Assembly: GCA_036877525.1 (NCBI GenBank)
Contig: JAZGTH010000073.1
Location: 248,001 to 312,000 of the forward strand
Reading direction: 5' to 3'
DNA from: Chromobotia macracanthus
Lineage: Eukaryota; Chordata; Actinopteri; Cypriniformes; Botiidae
DNA: 64,000 bases
Made by a program: the position numbers and the translations under genes. A model generated the notes under the pieces. That model was not told the DNA's origin and ran no database searches. It worked only from the letters and a program-made list of their open reading frames with translations. This document shows, one piece after another, positions 38,447-51,866 of this stretch. Each line of letters begins with the position of its first letter. Position 1 is the stretch's first letter.

Positions 38447-39309
38447 TCATCTGCTTGCTGCTGATGCTAATCAGTCATTCATTTAAAGCATGCTAGCATG
38501 CCTCTTGGTTGTGGGAAATGGAACAGTCCCCAGAGTAAAGACTGATAGATAGGATAGTGCTTTTCTCCCAATTGCATTTCCCGATATTTGTGTGTTGACA
38601 AGTTTTATGTACGATTTGCCCCACTAAGATTTTAAAAGTCAGAATTGCATTCTTATTTATTTTTTGCGTTTGTGTAGCTTCATTATGAAGGTTCATTTTT
38701 TCATACTCCAAAGTTTATTTTGACCTTGTGTTCTGTACTTAGTGCTATGCTTTATAGTTTTATCTTATAGTTTTAAGTCTCTGGTGGAAAAATGTATTAG
38801 ATTTTGTTTCAGACATTACCAAATTGTAGTTTTTCAAAATAATAATAACCAAATTTTAAAATGTTTATATACATAAGCCTAAGACGTTAAAGAACTTCTC
38901 TTCGTTATTTTATGTAATGTGCAAAGATTTTCTGGTGTAACTGTCAGCTGTGCATGATCCTGGACGAGCATTCAGTTAAGAGATTGCAGTTTGAATAATA
39001 GGCAGCCACAGGTTATTTTCTGCACTGAAATGCTCGCTGACATAATTGCAAGGTTGGAAATACTGTATGGTATAAGGCTGTTTTAAACATATGGTTATAT
39101 AAGTTTAAGTAAGTTTAAGAAATAAGTTCATTTACTTGCTAAAGGTTACCTTTACACTGTAAAACTGTTTTGTCAGGTATTGTAAGATATGTATGTGGCA
39201 ACAGTTTAATTAACTGGTTTTGCCCACACCAAAAGTATGATTTATTATGACTGAATTAGCATGACTTTATTAGGATCATTTTTAAGGGTCAAGAAAGATC
39301 AGTAGTGTA

Positions 39310-39345
39310 TATAATATACACATATATACACACACACACACACAA
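39310..39345. repeat. TA/CA microsatellite
   Basis: Short TATA and CA alternations, with about nine CA units at the right end. Confidence 0.8.
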
Positions 39346-39593
39346 CATACTGCTACTACAATATACTATATATACCATATGCTTCTGTTTACTATGACAC
39401 AAATGCTAAAGATAAAATTCAGTTTCTATTTTTTCTTTAGTTTTTCTAGGTAGAGTTTGAAATGTACAACAGATGAAAATGCAGATGAGAAATAGCAATG
39501 GCGTACAAAGTGTTAAGCTCTTTCTTCATCTTATGTCACATTAATTGTCCTGCCCTCATTTAAGTTTCAGATCAAAGGGTGATTTCAAAAGTG

Positions 39594-39620
<27 letters not shown>
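39594..39620. repeat. Poly(T) run of 27
   Basis: Uninterrupted T homopolymer. It could be the reversed poly(A) tail of a retroposed sequence on the minus strand, but no retroposed gene is recognised on either side. Confidence 0.9.
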
Positions 39621-39625
<5 letters not shown>

Positions 39626-40002
39626 CTGGTCACATTTCTTGTACTGTTTAAACCATTTCAATCTTCATGTCTGCCCCAAGTCTCCACCTAAACATCCCCC
39701 CTCCCCCCAGCTTTTTGCTCAGTGATCTTCCGCATCCCAGCCGTTCTGACATTTCGTCAGTAGAAGTTGGCATAACTTGCCATTAAAATGCATCAATAAA
39801 TAAAAACAAAACATACATTTCCTTTGAGTGTTTTTTGCAAACATATGAGACTGAGCAGCTGAAATAATTTAGAAGGCAATACTGTTTGGGAAATAAAATT
39901 AATCCTCACTGGTTTTCTCTTGTCATTGGAGTCTTCAAATGACTTCTCAAATGACTCTTCAAATGGCGATAAGGGCATTTTCTCATGTCTGTTTTACATA
40001 CT

Positions 40003-40085
40003 GTATTGCACTGTCTGGAGCTGCACTCAAGATTGTCACTCACCTCTACACGTGTTGAGGTGATTTGACAATAAACTTGCTAGAA
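40003..40085 (+). mobile_element. LINE 3' tail
   Basis: The sequence ctgtattgcactgtctggag, then gctgcactc, and the end gatttgacaataaacttgct, form the typical 3' untranslated end of fish LINEs of the type at 2.0 kb, here in plus orientation. No reverse-transcriptase remnant is seen upstream. Confidence 0.65.
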
Positions 40086-41032
40086 AAAATAGACTAAAAA
40101 AGACTAATTGAATTAAATTCTGCTTTCCTTACATTTTAATTGTTTTACAGTTTTATCTTTAAACTTTATGCCATGTCCTTGGCGAAAACTCTTGAAAGCA
40201 AATACCTGGCAATTGTTAAATGCAAATACAAAGCCAATTTATGTGTTATTACTAATGCATCAGCCAGTGATGAATCTGTTGATGCAGACGAAAGATGAAC
40301 ATGTTAATATGCTGTTTCATGTCTTTTGATCAGCTCTTTGTTTTTTTTACATTGAATGTGTTAGTTTGTGTGTAGGATGGGTTCAGCTGTTTGGTGGCTG
40401 AAGCTTGTGTTAAGTTTTTGTCTGGCTGCTTTCATTTTCAGCTGTTACCGTGTAGCAGATATGTACTATAATAATAGCCTATGATATTATAGTCACTGAA
40501 ACTATAAATTTTCCTGAAATTTTCCTGACATTGCTTTTTTTAAAGAAGCTGTATCTTATATTAGAAGCTGTGTGAATTTCTGCCTGTGATGTGGTTATTG
40601 TCTGATAGCTCAAGCAACACCACATCATCACTTTCATAACGTGACTTTCTGCCTGTGATTCTTGTGGGTTTGAGAATCACTGACAAATTGTTTGCTAGTG
40701 TTTTTAAGAATGTCATTAGTGGTTCTTGCAAAAGCAAGTATTATTGTACATTTACTCTTGCTTATTTTCAAAGTTGTCTGGTTAACGGTTTAAGTTATAA
40801 GTTTGATTGTATTAAATGATTTTAATAATATATGCTGGTTCATTTAAGTTCTATGTAAGTAACAGTATCCTTGTTTACCCTCAGTTAGACTATTTGGTCT
40901 TTTGTTTGAGCTAATGGCTGCCTGTTATAGTTTGGGTTGCTTTTATTTCAAGAGTGGGTGCTTTTCCAAAGAGGAATAACCCTGTATGTTGTCTTTGATC
41001 ATAAGCAATAAGACTCTTTGATCATATTTCAG

Positions 41033-41187
41033 ATGTCTATGCTGTCTCTGGCTGTGATGGAGGCCAGCTGGTGTATAGCATAAACCCTCACTGCTGGATG
41101 GACCAGCATGAACTCAGTTCTGCCAGAAACCAATGGAACATGCAGGCCAATGTTTCCTCATATATTGAATCATCATCGACAATCTAA
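41033..41187 (+). other. Speculative exon-like open segment
   Basis: After the acceptor-like gatcatatttcag there is a 50-codon frame (VYAVSGCDGGQLVYSINPHC and on to SSYIESSSTI) ending at TAA. No family is recognised and no donor lies before the stop. The segment gaccagcatgaactcag also resembles a dispersed fish repeat built on 'gaccagcatgaac', so a repeat origin is at least as likely. Confidence 0.12.
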
Positions 41188-43698
41188 CAACTCGACACTT
41201 TAGAATGTTGGTAGCATAACACTCCTTAGAGACTCTTGAAAAAACATGTCTTAAAAAAAATAAAGGCTGATCTGTGGTTTCCGGCAGGACTTTAGATTTG
41301 ACAAACAATCAAGAACCATTTTTAACTGTATATGGGTATTAAATTGGCCATATGCTTTTCAGATTTCTTAATGTCACATTATGGGTTCTTTGCCTTATCG
41401 TATTGGTTATTGGGGTCTTTAAAACACCAGTACATTTAAAGCAATAAGAAGCTGTGCATTACAGTGATCTTTCCATTTGTAAAGGTTTGCTGTTAGGCAT
41501 GATGGAAAGCGGAAAACCATTAACCTTTAATGCCCTCAACAGTGGTAAAATCACTATAATGGACCGCCTCAAGTGGCATATCGGTTTAATAAATTGGCAG
41601 GAAATGACATCTGTGTTCAAAACCAAATAGACTTTGGTCATTTTAATTTAAAATCTTTTATGTATGTATTTATTTTTGCGAATCAAATCTTAGCTTTGAA
41701 GAATTAGATGTCCGGTATTCAGTAGAAATTAGATGTGATGTACCTTAGGACTAACTATTCTACCAGACTTAAATCTATTAAATGTGTAACAATAGTAATC
41801 ACAGTTATGAGATCTTCCACTGAATACTATTGTTTATTAGCTGTTTATTAGTTTGACCATATAACGGATTATATACCTTATAAAGGTTCTCTTGAACATG
41901 CTGTATATTTTAAGTATGGGATTAAGGTCTTAGCTTCTCTTTGTCCTCCTCTTCCAGTTCCTCTCTCCTCTCTGTCTGTGGCTATGACACCAGAGGGGCA
42001 GTGTGACCCTCATACTGAATGAACATAATTAAATTACACGCTCCTGGTGTGAACTCATATTAATGTGCTACAACATAAATTTAACTGATTGTCTGCAGAG
42101 TCAATCTGCAGAATTTTAACTTTTTAGATCAATAGCTGTAGAAACTAAGACAAAGATTTTAAGAAGTGTAGATTCTGGATTAAGTTATAATCATTATATT
42201 AGTAGATGGAGTTCTGCTTGAGAAAATTGCAGGATAAAAGACTTTCTGCTGTAACATATTTGGTGAGTGTATCTGTAAGTGTGAATAACTGAATGTAGAT
42301 GAGTACCACAAGTGTCTATAGCAGCTGGCAACTGAACCACATGTAATATAGGTCACATTTACATGAGCAAAAAAACCCAAATCTATAAATCTGTAGCTGA
42401 GCTGCATTGACACAGTTGTAAATTTCTTGGCAGGGGTTGTATCATTTTAAAGAATAGATTTGGATTGATATATATAACCAGAGATTGCTATTTAGTCTGT
42501 GATTTTGTTCCTTTTCTGTGTATTATTATTAGAAATGTCAAATCAACAGTTAATATAGTGTACTCTATTGTAAAATTGTATTCATGTGGTAAAACAATAA
42601 TGCAATTTATCGTTCCACATATTGAATTCCTATTAAATTACTATAGTAGCATTTTATGTTTATATTTTCTTCCTTCTTTTTGCCAGTCCCATCTGCTACT
42701 GCAGGAAACACACCTTGCCAAGCCACCCTTACCTGAAGCAGGTGGACATGCATTCTGAACATCTACCACAGACAGATTGACAAACTGGACTGCAGAATAG
42801 ATTGCTATGGGCTGTAGGCCATTTATTAGCTTGTGTTCAAATAGATGGCAATAAAACAAACATAATATAGATCTCTAAAGCCAGATTTTTAATGCCTGTT
42901 TAAGGTCTGGTATCTTTCATCAGCAAATATGTGTATGTGTACACAATTTGATTAATCACCATATTAGACAATTTCATTACAATTTTGAGTTTATGGACCA
43001 CCCGAATTGTGAATGACTGTGTCATTTTGGAATCAAAGTTCTTTGGTACTGTTTATGAGAGAAAAGATAAGATTGAGTCCTTCAGGCAGTGCATTCAAGA
43101 AAAATGAAAAAAAATAGCTTTATAAATGTCAAGGGAAATAACACAGCAGTCCTACATCTCTATAGGGGACGTGCCTTTACATTGAAGTGTAAATAAGTAG
43201 AAACAGTGAAGAACACCCAGTCACAGTTACATAACATTCTTTTCTTAGTTGTAAATCACTGAGAACACACTGAAAACATGCTAGTGGAAACGTTGCACAG
43301 TGCAAGAGAACAGAAGGAGGAGTCTAGAAATGAAGGCTCATCCAGGTATGTTTCAGAAAGAGAAGAAAACAGAACTGACGGTTGGGACTTGTTAACCATG
43401 CAAGAATATCTCCTCTGGCGTTTTTCCAATCTGCAGTATCATTTATTGGGCCATAAATACAGTCAGAATGTGTGTGTCAATGTGTGTGTCAACAGGATGC
43501 TCTGGTGATATATGGTCACTAATAGGCAGTAAATAGGCAGTGACTCTTATAGGAAAGGTCTCCTCCCATGCTGCCACATGCTTTGATTTAATTATAGAAA
43601 AACTCATTGGTTTAAATATGCTCTGGTGTCTGAAGTCTCCCTTCTAACACTTTCACATTTGTATTGTTTACTCAGAAATAAATAACCTGTCTAGAGAA

Positions 43699-43716
43699 AC
43701 ACACACACACACACAG
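43699..43716. repeat. (CA)n microsatellite
   Basis: About nine AC units. Confidence 0.85.
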
Positions 43717-44577
43717 ATGCTCACTGTTATCGATCTGCAGGCGCGTAATGATGTTGTAGAGAAGAGCTATCACTTTCATTGTGAGTCGACACATCTACCC
43801 TCTTTTTGCTGTGCACTGATCTTAAATAGTGGCATGATCGGTCTAAACTTGTCTGAGGGAAGAGATCTGTTGTCAGTATAAATCTGGTTAGATTGGCTTT
43901 ATTCTTTAGAGAAATGTCAATAATGTTTAAGCATCACAAATGTAAATAAAAGGTTTCCTGTTTCTGGAATTTCACTTTTGTTTTCTTCTCCCTAAATAAA
44001 TGGTTTTTGCATTTGGTGCTACAATTAGTTACTTAATTTATTATATAATTTCTGCTGTAGACACACTGAATGATGGTTGTTGCTTTTTATAGATTGTGGT
44101 TAGACTGTGTGTACTGTCTTTTCTGTGCATTTTCCCTGTGTGTCTCAATAACATTAGCCATTCATATCACATATGATCTTAATAAACCAAGTAAGGTTAA
44201 GGTCATAGTAATTTGTACTGGAGAGGTCCTATGATAAATTGATCACGTAATTAATAGCAGCACAATAAACATGCAGAATGGTTCATCCATGGCAAATCAG
44301 GGCAAGTGCACAGCAGGGGTTTTCTTTGGAGGATAGATTATGGTCTGGGCCAATGGGGTCAGTGCTCCCGGGCCTCTGACTGCCAGGGGCCTCGAGCAGA
44401 GAGGCCTGCTGCTGGATACCTGACAGAAGGGATATAGATTAAGATAAAATAATTAAAAAATTAAAATTATGAAAATAATTAAAATAATTCTTGCTTTTGT
44501 GCCAGTACTGTAATAGTAAGCAATAAATGATCAATTGGGAATCAAAGATGCATACAAATAGCCGAATTAAGGAAAAA

Positions 44578-44640
44578 ATGACTGCTTGGTTGGTTGATGG
44601 GTAGGTTGACTGAGTGCGAGGCATCCTGTGTTCAATTCCC
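44578..44640 (+). mobile_element. Possible SINE head remnant
   Basis: tcctgtgttcaattccc resembles the B-box side of tRNA-derived fish SINEs, with tggttgatgggtaggttg in the place of the A-box side. The trace is short and may be chance. Confidence 0.25.
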
Positions 44641-44728
44641 TAAAAAACATGTTGTGCATTTTTATTAAACTGAGTAGTAATGGGCATTTGATTGCATTTT
44701 TTGTGATTTCACTTACTTGACCTGACCT

Positions 44729-44749
44729 GTATGTATGTATGTATGTATG
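44729..44749. repeat. (GTAT)n microsatellite
   Basis: Five tandem tetranucleotide units. Confidence 0.9.
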
Positions 44750-46377
44750 CTATTTTTGTAAATCCTATCCATAAACATTGTTGGCCTTTACTTTTCTCAT
44801 AGGCGGGCAGAAAGTAGCAGAGGCAGGATGGGCACACCAACAGCAGAGAAGGAATTATAGCACAGGGAGCTACTTTAGGAATAAAAATCCTCTCTGCAAT
44901 TTATTTCCACTGGAAGGGGCAGATGGAATGCAGAGCGGCACAATCCCATAAACTGCCCCAAATGTGTGACCTGGAGTGTGTGTGGCCTCTGCAAGAAATA
45001 TACCACTGTGACTACAATGTAAGACATCACACTGCAAATCAATATCAGTTAGGTTTTATGATCTTGACAAATCATGTTACCAAAAAATGAAGTTGGAATT
45101 ATGATATGGAATTTTGGAGGGTAGTCACAATTATGATATATGATATTCTGAATTTGAGGACTTTTATGGGCACTAGTACACTGAGCTAGCACAGGGCAAG
45201 TGTGTGTGTGTGCCAAGGCAGTTCTGTTAAAATGCATTCTTATCACACAAGCTTTCTGTTCTTTTAAATGGGCAACATCAGGATTCTGGACACATGCTTG
45301 AAGGTGTAGACTCGGTTGTTGAATGCTGGGTGGGTTAAGGTCATTGTTTCTTTCTTCTAAGTTTGCTCTATGTTTGTGTACTTTTTCGTTCTTGATCAAA
45401 AACATAATAGTCTCAATTGGCAAAGAGCGCTTTTCTTGCTGCAAGAGTTGGGTTTTCTGTAAATGTCGTCATATTGACTGTATTTGACAGGCCACTCAAA
45501 CAACAGGGGACACAGGAAGAAAGGTGAGGTGATATGGATCAGTTTTTGCCACTGTCTGAACTTCTTGAATAAATGGGGGGCTAATAAACAATGACATTAT
45601 AATATAACAATGAGGAGACCACAGGTCTGCAGCACCAAATTTAAACCTTTTCAACTGTGACGCTAATAGAATGTCCTGCTGCAAATGAAGGTATTATTGG
45701 CTTAAATATCAGTGGCTAGTGACTGCAATGCTATACAAGGACATACATTTAAGAGGTTTATAGTTTGCTTGCTGATGTCTTCCCAAGTGTAACATGGCGA
45801 TAATATCTTTAGCAGCCTCTTCTTGCCCATTCAAAGGACAATAAGCACAGAGTTGAAAAAGACTATAAATATGGAAGAATGGAGAGGTCACACGCATTGC
45901 TTTGTGCAGAACAATACAATGTGTGTATACAAAGCCAACACTAGTGCAAAAGCACCCAGCATCGCGCAGTTTGGTTCTACATACTGTATAATGGGCAATG
46001 AACAACTTTGCATTCAAATGCAGATTGTTTGTATGAGACACAATGCATTTATAATTTGTGTTCCAGACATCGCTTGACAAAAGCTAGGCTGTCTGTGAAT
46101 TTTGAATGTGGGCTCTGGTACATTCACTGGATGCAAATCTTCCCCATTAGTTTTCAGCCCGAGAACAAGTTAATTACGTTTAAGGTACGCTGTCAAGTGG
46201 CTGGTGTTCAAAAGATGAAATAATTTGCCTGCCTTGTGTAACTGAAACACCTGGAAAGTGAGTTTCTGTGAACTTTTACATCACTTTGTCATATTTTTTC
46301 ATTTTTCTGTTTTTATTTGTGAACATTGCTAGGTAATGGACAGTATTACAGAGCCTTTTAAATTACTCAAGCTCTCT

Positions 46378-46378
46378 T

Positions 46379-46405
<27 letters not shown>
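46378..46405. repeat. (TA)n microsatellite
   Basis: About 14 TA units. Confidence 0.95.
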
Positions 46406-46411
<6 letters not shown>

Positions 46412-46989
46412 GCTGTAACATTTACAGCTCATGTGCTGTAAAAATACAGCTTACCATTAACTTGCCATTTCTGTGCGCCATGGTTTAATTTTTTCTTCTG
46501 CTGTTCTACTGTAGTAAGGAATTTCCATTGCATTTCCATAAATTAAGATTAATTTTTTTTCTGTAGCATGTATATTTTTGTTCACACACCAACAGCATAC
46601 TATAAATCAGAACTTTGTTGTCAAACAACTTTCTGTTTTCCTTAGGTAAACCATTACTCACTCTATCATGGGCGGTTCCTGGTGGGCATTCTTCTGATAA
46701 GGGTAAAGTATGAAGCTCTAAGCTGTGATTCACTCTGTGGTCACTGCAGGACCACTTGCATTTTTTTTGCTGTGGATGGTTGTGCTATTGTTATGAAAGT
46801 TAACAGCAGATCAAGCAAATCTGCTGTCAAGCAAAAAAAAACTATAGAAATGGTAAAAGAACCCACCAAGTTAGCAAAAGCGATAAGCAGTGGTTTCTAA
46901 GGAAAGCTGAACCAGCTTGAGCTGGTGTTATCTGCAACCAGTGCTGAAGGTAGAAGGTGCTACTAATTATTTTGCAATTACTGCTCACC

Positions 46990-47310
46990 TTGAGCCAAAT
47001 GATGCACTGCGTTGCACTGGACTGGTCCTTTGTAAACGTCCAATCATCTCCTTTTCTCCTCCACTTTTGCCTACAGTGTTTATTTACCAGTAAACACCTT
47101 CTCTTAGTCACTTCTCCTGCCTGTCCTCGAAAGCTTTTTGCCAATTACAGCAGCTTTCCACATCCAAGAGCCGTATTTTATGCAATAAACCCTAACACGC
47201 GCAATGGGGATGCATCTGATACAGCAGGGGAAGATGGGATAGGTAAATAAAAAGATCTCTGGAATGCTGCCGGGAGAAAATAAAGCTGCCGTAAACAATC
47301 TTAGTAATTT
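46990..47310. promoter_or_regulatory. Candidate conserved non-coding element
   Basis: Contains gccaattacagcagc, ttatgcaataaaccc, acacgcgcaatggggatgc and gccgtaaacaatc. These CpG-bearing and homeobox or SOX-like motifs are packed in one block. Overlapping frames on both strands of 65-100 residues show no domain. Inference only. Confidence 0.25.
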
Positions 47311-49104
47311 AGCTTTCGTGCAAGAAGTGCTTAGAAATTTTTACAAATATCTTGGTTTGAACTCTCTTGTACTGTTCCTGTTCTTGCAAGGAGGATTGTT
47401 TTATCAGTTCGGAGTGTGCACCAGAAAAAAGAAAAACATGACTAGGAGGATGATACTGAGGAGTTTCTAAGTCAACATTTTTAGGGGCTGAACTAAACCA
47501 AGACAACTCACTGAACAGAGATGTAAAAATCTGCTGCGGGAGTCAGAACATCTAGAGTGCTAGAGAACTGTTGTTTTATAAATAACTGTTCTCATTCCTG
47601 CCAGGCATGCTTGTTTAACTTCTTATTCATTCTGATACACTGTGTAGGTCTTGGTTCATTTTAGAGCAAGAATGTTGACTTGTACTGTATGTAAAAGCTG
47701 TAAAATCAACTTAATTTCATGTGTTGTATAGAATGGAATCAGGTCTGGATCTACCACTCAAAAGAGAGCCGTATCAAACAAGAGATATTGTCATTGGGGA
47801 GTAAGAGCTATACATGAGGTCTCAGATTAATTATAATGATTGGTGTGGGTGAACAATGCATGACAATGAGAGCCCTGCCAGGCTCATGGTAAGCTGGTTA
47901 ATTGTGTTGATGTGAAATGCCCACATAAACATGCACACAGGGGCATGTTGCTCTTTAACACAGACATCCTATCTTCCCACCCATGAGATTCAATCACACT
48001 CAGTGGATCATTGTGAATCAGATTGCATATACTGACTAGAAGCTTTTTCTGAGTGTATTACTTTCATTCTTTTTGGAACTTTTCCCATTTTACTGTAAAT
48101 CTCCCCCCCTTTTTCTTTTGCTCTTTTTCTCTGTTTCTCTCTTCATTCCAACTTCAGGCTGTTCTTAGGCATGTCCATTAACAGTATTGGTGACAGCTTT
48201 TAGTGGAAAGATTCATTTAACGGCTGAGGATTGTAAATCATGCCATATAGTTTAGTCAATTTCAGTTTCAGCCATTACACCCTCTTCCCTGTTTCCTATC
48301 TTTCTTCATACTGTCTGTGCCTGGCCCTTCCCTAAGGTTTTCCATACCTTATGATCCATTTCCTTTCTCTGAATCTCTTTGGATTTCATAGGCTGTCAGA
48401 AAACTATGCTCAGAGCTTATTAAGCTGAGAGACAACTTGACAGACGAGCTTGAAGATCATTGTTAGAACTGCACTTCCTGACCCAGTGGACCACTTAAGG
48501 ATTTTGGGCTTTGACCTACCTGCAGGGGATGTTATGATTTGTGATGTAGTGAAAGTTATCACATATCATGACCAATTACTATTTCATTTGGTGTCAGGCT
48601 TGTATGATTGGCCGTGTAAGCATGATGAAACATAGCCTAAGAAACTCCAGCTTAGTTCTCTGTGCACCTTTCCAAAAATTGTAAATAAAATGAGTTTTAT
48701 GCTTTAGTCTGTGAAGAAAAAGAAAGGAGGAGAGATTGAGAAAAATTGCATTGAGAGGGGGGATCAGACAGCCTTAAATTGTTTTCTACAAGCTTTTAAA
48801 TTTTTATGGAAGCATTTATGAGGCAGACTTTTTTAGATTGTGATGCAGTACCTAGGAAAGAAAAGGAGGATGCTGGGGAAAGTTGTTTTTTTTGTTGTGT
48901 CCCGTCTATTTGTCTAATGTTTGTTCCCAGTAGAAATGTGAGTGTGTGTGTGCTCTCACTCAGGTTTTGTCAGTAAGGGCAGCTTTTGTGACCTTGGGAA
49001 ATTTGAGCCTCTCTTGCGACTGCATACAGAGAATTGAAAATGTCAGAGTCATTCTCTCTCCGCCTTGATAAGCCTCTATTAAAAATTGTTCCTGAAATCA
49101 CCAG

Positions 49105-49164
49105 CAAGCCGAAGAAGCCAAGTCGCAGATTGAAGGAGACCGTGCAAGTGAAGGCCCTGAGAGT
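49105..49164 (+). CDS. Candidate 20-codon internal exon, gene unknown
   Basis: Sixty bases lie between an acceptor-like ctgaaatcaccag and a perfect consensus donor (agt|gtaagt). They read in phase 0 as QAEEAKSQIEGDRASEGPES, an acidic, hydrophilic stretch that would suit a flexible linker or an alternatively used mini-exon. Codon use (GCC, AAG, GGC, CTG-like choices, several CpGs) differs from the AT-rich flanks. An in-frame TGA lies nine bases upstream of the acceptor and the frame ends at 49,197, so only splicing would make it coding. The polypyrimidine tract close to the acceptor is weak; a better CT tract lies about 50 bases upstream. I do not recognise the gene. It could also be a chance frame. 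Confidence 0.3.
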
Positions 49165-49169
49165 GTAAG

Positions 49170-51590
49170 TAGCAATTTCCCTGTCAGAGCGGGGTGAGAG
49201 TTATTTGATTTTGAGGCCAACAATAAAGGATTCATGTATACAGATTGAGTCGGTGTTCTTGAACTGAGCTGAAGGTTACCCGCAGAGAATTTGTGTGATA
49301 TACACTGTTGAATCACTACACTGCTGACCACAGTCAGGGACCCTCCTTCCGTATGTCTGACTGTGGTTGGAGAGAGAGCGATAAATAAAGACACATACAC
49401 AGAAAGAGTGTGTGAGACAAGGTATGAGAGCAGTGCTGGTGAGTTCATTAGCATTAGTCTCAGTGTCCAGCAGGTGTTCTGTGCAGATGGGCTTGCAAAC
49501 AGAGTCTGCCATCTCTTCCAGCCACTCCTGAGTAAATTTGTCCAGAGGCCCTCTGACCTCTGATGGCACCCTGTGAATCTTTCTCTTCATTTAAATGTAG
49601 AGGCTATTTTGTGTTTGTTCTCTGTGTCAGGCCCTGTGTGAGTTTATTAGTTTGGTAATCATTCCAAAACTGATAAGTGCTAAGAGGAATGATAGACACT
49701 TTTTGATTATTTCATGCTTTATTTTATACCCCTTACAAAAGCATACTGAGGTGCTATAGGTGAGTGATGAGTGATGGAATCGAATGGTAATACCATGGTA
49801 CTTTGATATATATTCCAAAATACCATATATTTTCAGTATTAGATAAATATATGTTTAAAGTACTTGAAAGTAGCAACACTTGTAACTTGTAGATTACAGC
49901 TCTGCACACTCTCAACCGACTTTATGAGGCATCCAGTTGGTATGCTTTATAAACCTTGAAAATGTTCCAATATACCTCTAATCATTAAATGTTTGGATAA
50001 TTAAAGAGGATTATGTGATCATAGAGACCCATATTCAAATCTTACATAAAGAAACTTACACTGTTAATAAACTAGGTTTTTGGGAGTGCTGTGCATTTTA
50101 TATAGAATAGAATTTATGATTGCAGTATTTTCTCTTCTTGGTTCTTATTGTGGCCAGTAAACCTTTGACTGACCCTAATAAAAATAAAAATTTATTTCCT
50201 GTTGTGTTCTCAGTGACATTGTCTCACAAGACAAAGATGTTTCTTCCCTAATCTGCTTCTCTTCCAGTATGGACTGTTCACAGAGAGAAGGGTAAATGCC
50301 AGCCAAGCCCTAAAGGGTATCCCTCTGTCTAACAAAGTCTGAATAAATCATGACCATAATTATCACATCAGCATACTGCAAATTAGCAGCTGTCATTTGT
50401 TAGCTGTCCCACCAACAATAAAACCCGGCTAGCATGTAAACATTTCACCTTTCTGGTTTTTGCAGGAGCCTTTAGGAAGGTAGCTTGCCAGTTTAGCACC
50501 CAGAAGCAGAATATGAACATCAAATACAATCAAATAAAACAACAACAAACATGACAGTGGAAAGAGCAAAAGTTGATTCATGTGATTTTTTTAGGTCATT
50601 AGAGAGTTTGTAGGTATTAGTTGAAATCAAGTTAACACTCATTTGAAAAATAAAAGAGTACTATTGGTTAAGAGATACTCTTCCACTAACTTATTAGATC
50701 TTAAACAATTCTTACTCTGTCGAATGCACTTTATTGATTTTACTATAACCGTGTTATACATAGAAATGCTTTTATCTCATGCATGTCCCTCAGACGTCAC
50801 ACTTTCCACTATGATTCAATTAGAGTGAAAGCTTGTGTTGTGAAAAACTGTTGTTGTTCTCAAAAATGGCAAGCCTGTCTTGGCTCATTACCTCACTTTG
50901 ATAATATGATAAACACTGTGTTGAGACAGAAGATGAAGAATTACAAGGAGGAAAGGATAAATCATTAAATCAGTGCATGAGATGAAAATGTAATATTTTA
51001 TACAATAAACAAAAAAACAAAGCAAAACAGCAAACCCAATGCTGGGAACACGTGATGTAGTTAATGTCTTTGAAACAACATCACATTTGAAATTAACATT
51101 CTTTGTTCCCGATGTTATCCTGATGTACTCCTTTATATTTAATTTATATGGTAATAATGTAAAACAACTGCCATAATCAAAGTAATATACAAATCAAAAC
51201 AAAAACAATAATACAACACAAACAATACAGATCAATGTATCAATCTCATATGGACTTACTTTCATATAGTCAGTCATTGTGGTGTATTGGGTAAACTGGT
51301 TAATTGACAAAATCTTACTTAGACCCAGTTTGTTTACAATAAAGTATTGTAATCAATGTTCATTTGTATATGTTAGCTACTCATAGTCCATTTTTACCAA
51401 TTCTTTTATCAATACTTTAAGGGAAATGACATCTGCTGATTTTCAGTATCAGTGGATGATTTTATAGCCTATTAATAAAGCCAGACACCACTGGGTTTTT
51501 AGGCACTTCTGGCATTATCCTAAGTAGAGAGATTAACTCTGTTAACTAGACTCACATGTTATGATGTGTGACCAGATAGTTTTTACATTA
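49170..51590. other. Unique AT-rich non-coding DNA
   Basis: No gene or repeat is recognised. The minus-strand frames of 104-118 residues at 49.1-49.6 kb overlap each other and have no domain. Confidence 0.5.
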
Positions 51591-51591
51591 A

Positions 51592-51634
51592 GGCACCCAT
51601 AAAGCATAAGTCAAAATATTTCTTTATGGGTGCC
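51592..51634. other. Perfect 13-bp hairpin, 17-nt loop
   Basis: ggcacccataaag pairs exactly with ctttatgggtgcc. The stem has more GC than is usual here. It does not extend further, so a microRNA precursor is unlikely. Origin unknown. Confidence 0.65.
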
Positions 51635-51838
51635 AGACCTCCAGTATTTTTAGTGTCTCTTCATGTAAATCTAGACATTTTACAGGGTGTCCAGATCACT
51701 TTATTCAATATTTTATAATTACCCATGAAACAATAATTTCCTGCCAAGTACGTTTCAAAATTGCATATCTAATGCCATTTCCCTAAGCTCTAAATTAGTG
51801 GATGTGATTGCCATAAAAAGGTGCGGAGCTCCTTTGAG

Positions 51839-51866
51839 TGTTTATAGTACTTTGGTACTATAAACA
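51839..51866. other. Perfect 12-bp hairpin, 4-nt loop
   Basis: tgtttatagtac pairs exactly with gtactataaaca around loop tttg. It lies 205 bases downstream of the previous hairpin, in sequence with a CNE-like look (gatgtgattgccataaaaag upstream). Confidence 0.6.

Larger units (their letters stand above)
36115..39590. other. Unique AT-rich non-coding DNA
   Basis: No gene is called. An 18-bp direct repeat (aaagtgaaagttgatg, twice) lies at 36.78-36.81 kb, a short duplication of actctgaagg occurs at 37.32 and 37.35 kb, and a CA/TA patch lies at 39.31-39.35 kb. One splice-bounded open segment at 38.3 kb is listed separately. Confidence 0.5.
40085..49100. other. Long unique AT-rich non-coding stretch
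   Basis: No gene is called. It contains microsatellites at 43.70, 44.73 and 46.38 kb, a faint tRNA-like (SINE head) trace at 44.58-44.64 kb and a CNE-like block near 47.1 kb. It also holds a weak splice-bounded frame at 41.03 kb. The other frames have no recognisable domain. Confidence 0.5.

Noticed and set aside
44340..44412. GC-rich patch with gcctctgactgccagg and partial inverted repeats
   Set aside because: No clear element ends or frame. Similarity to a LINE or other repeat could not be supported.
51592..51634. microRNA precursor
   Set aside because: The 13-bp stem does not extend into the flanks, so it is too short for a typical animal pre-miRNA hairpin.
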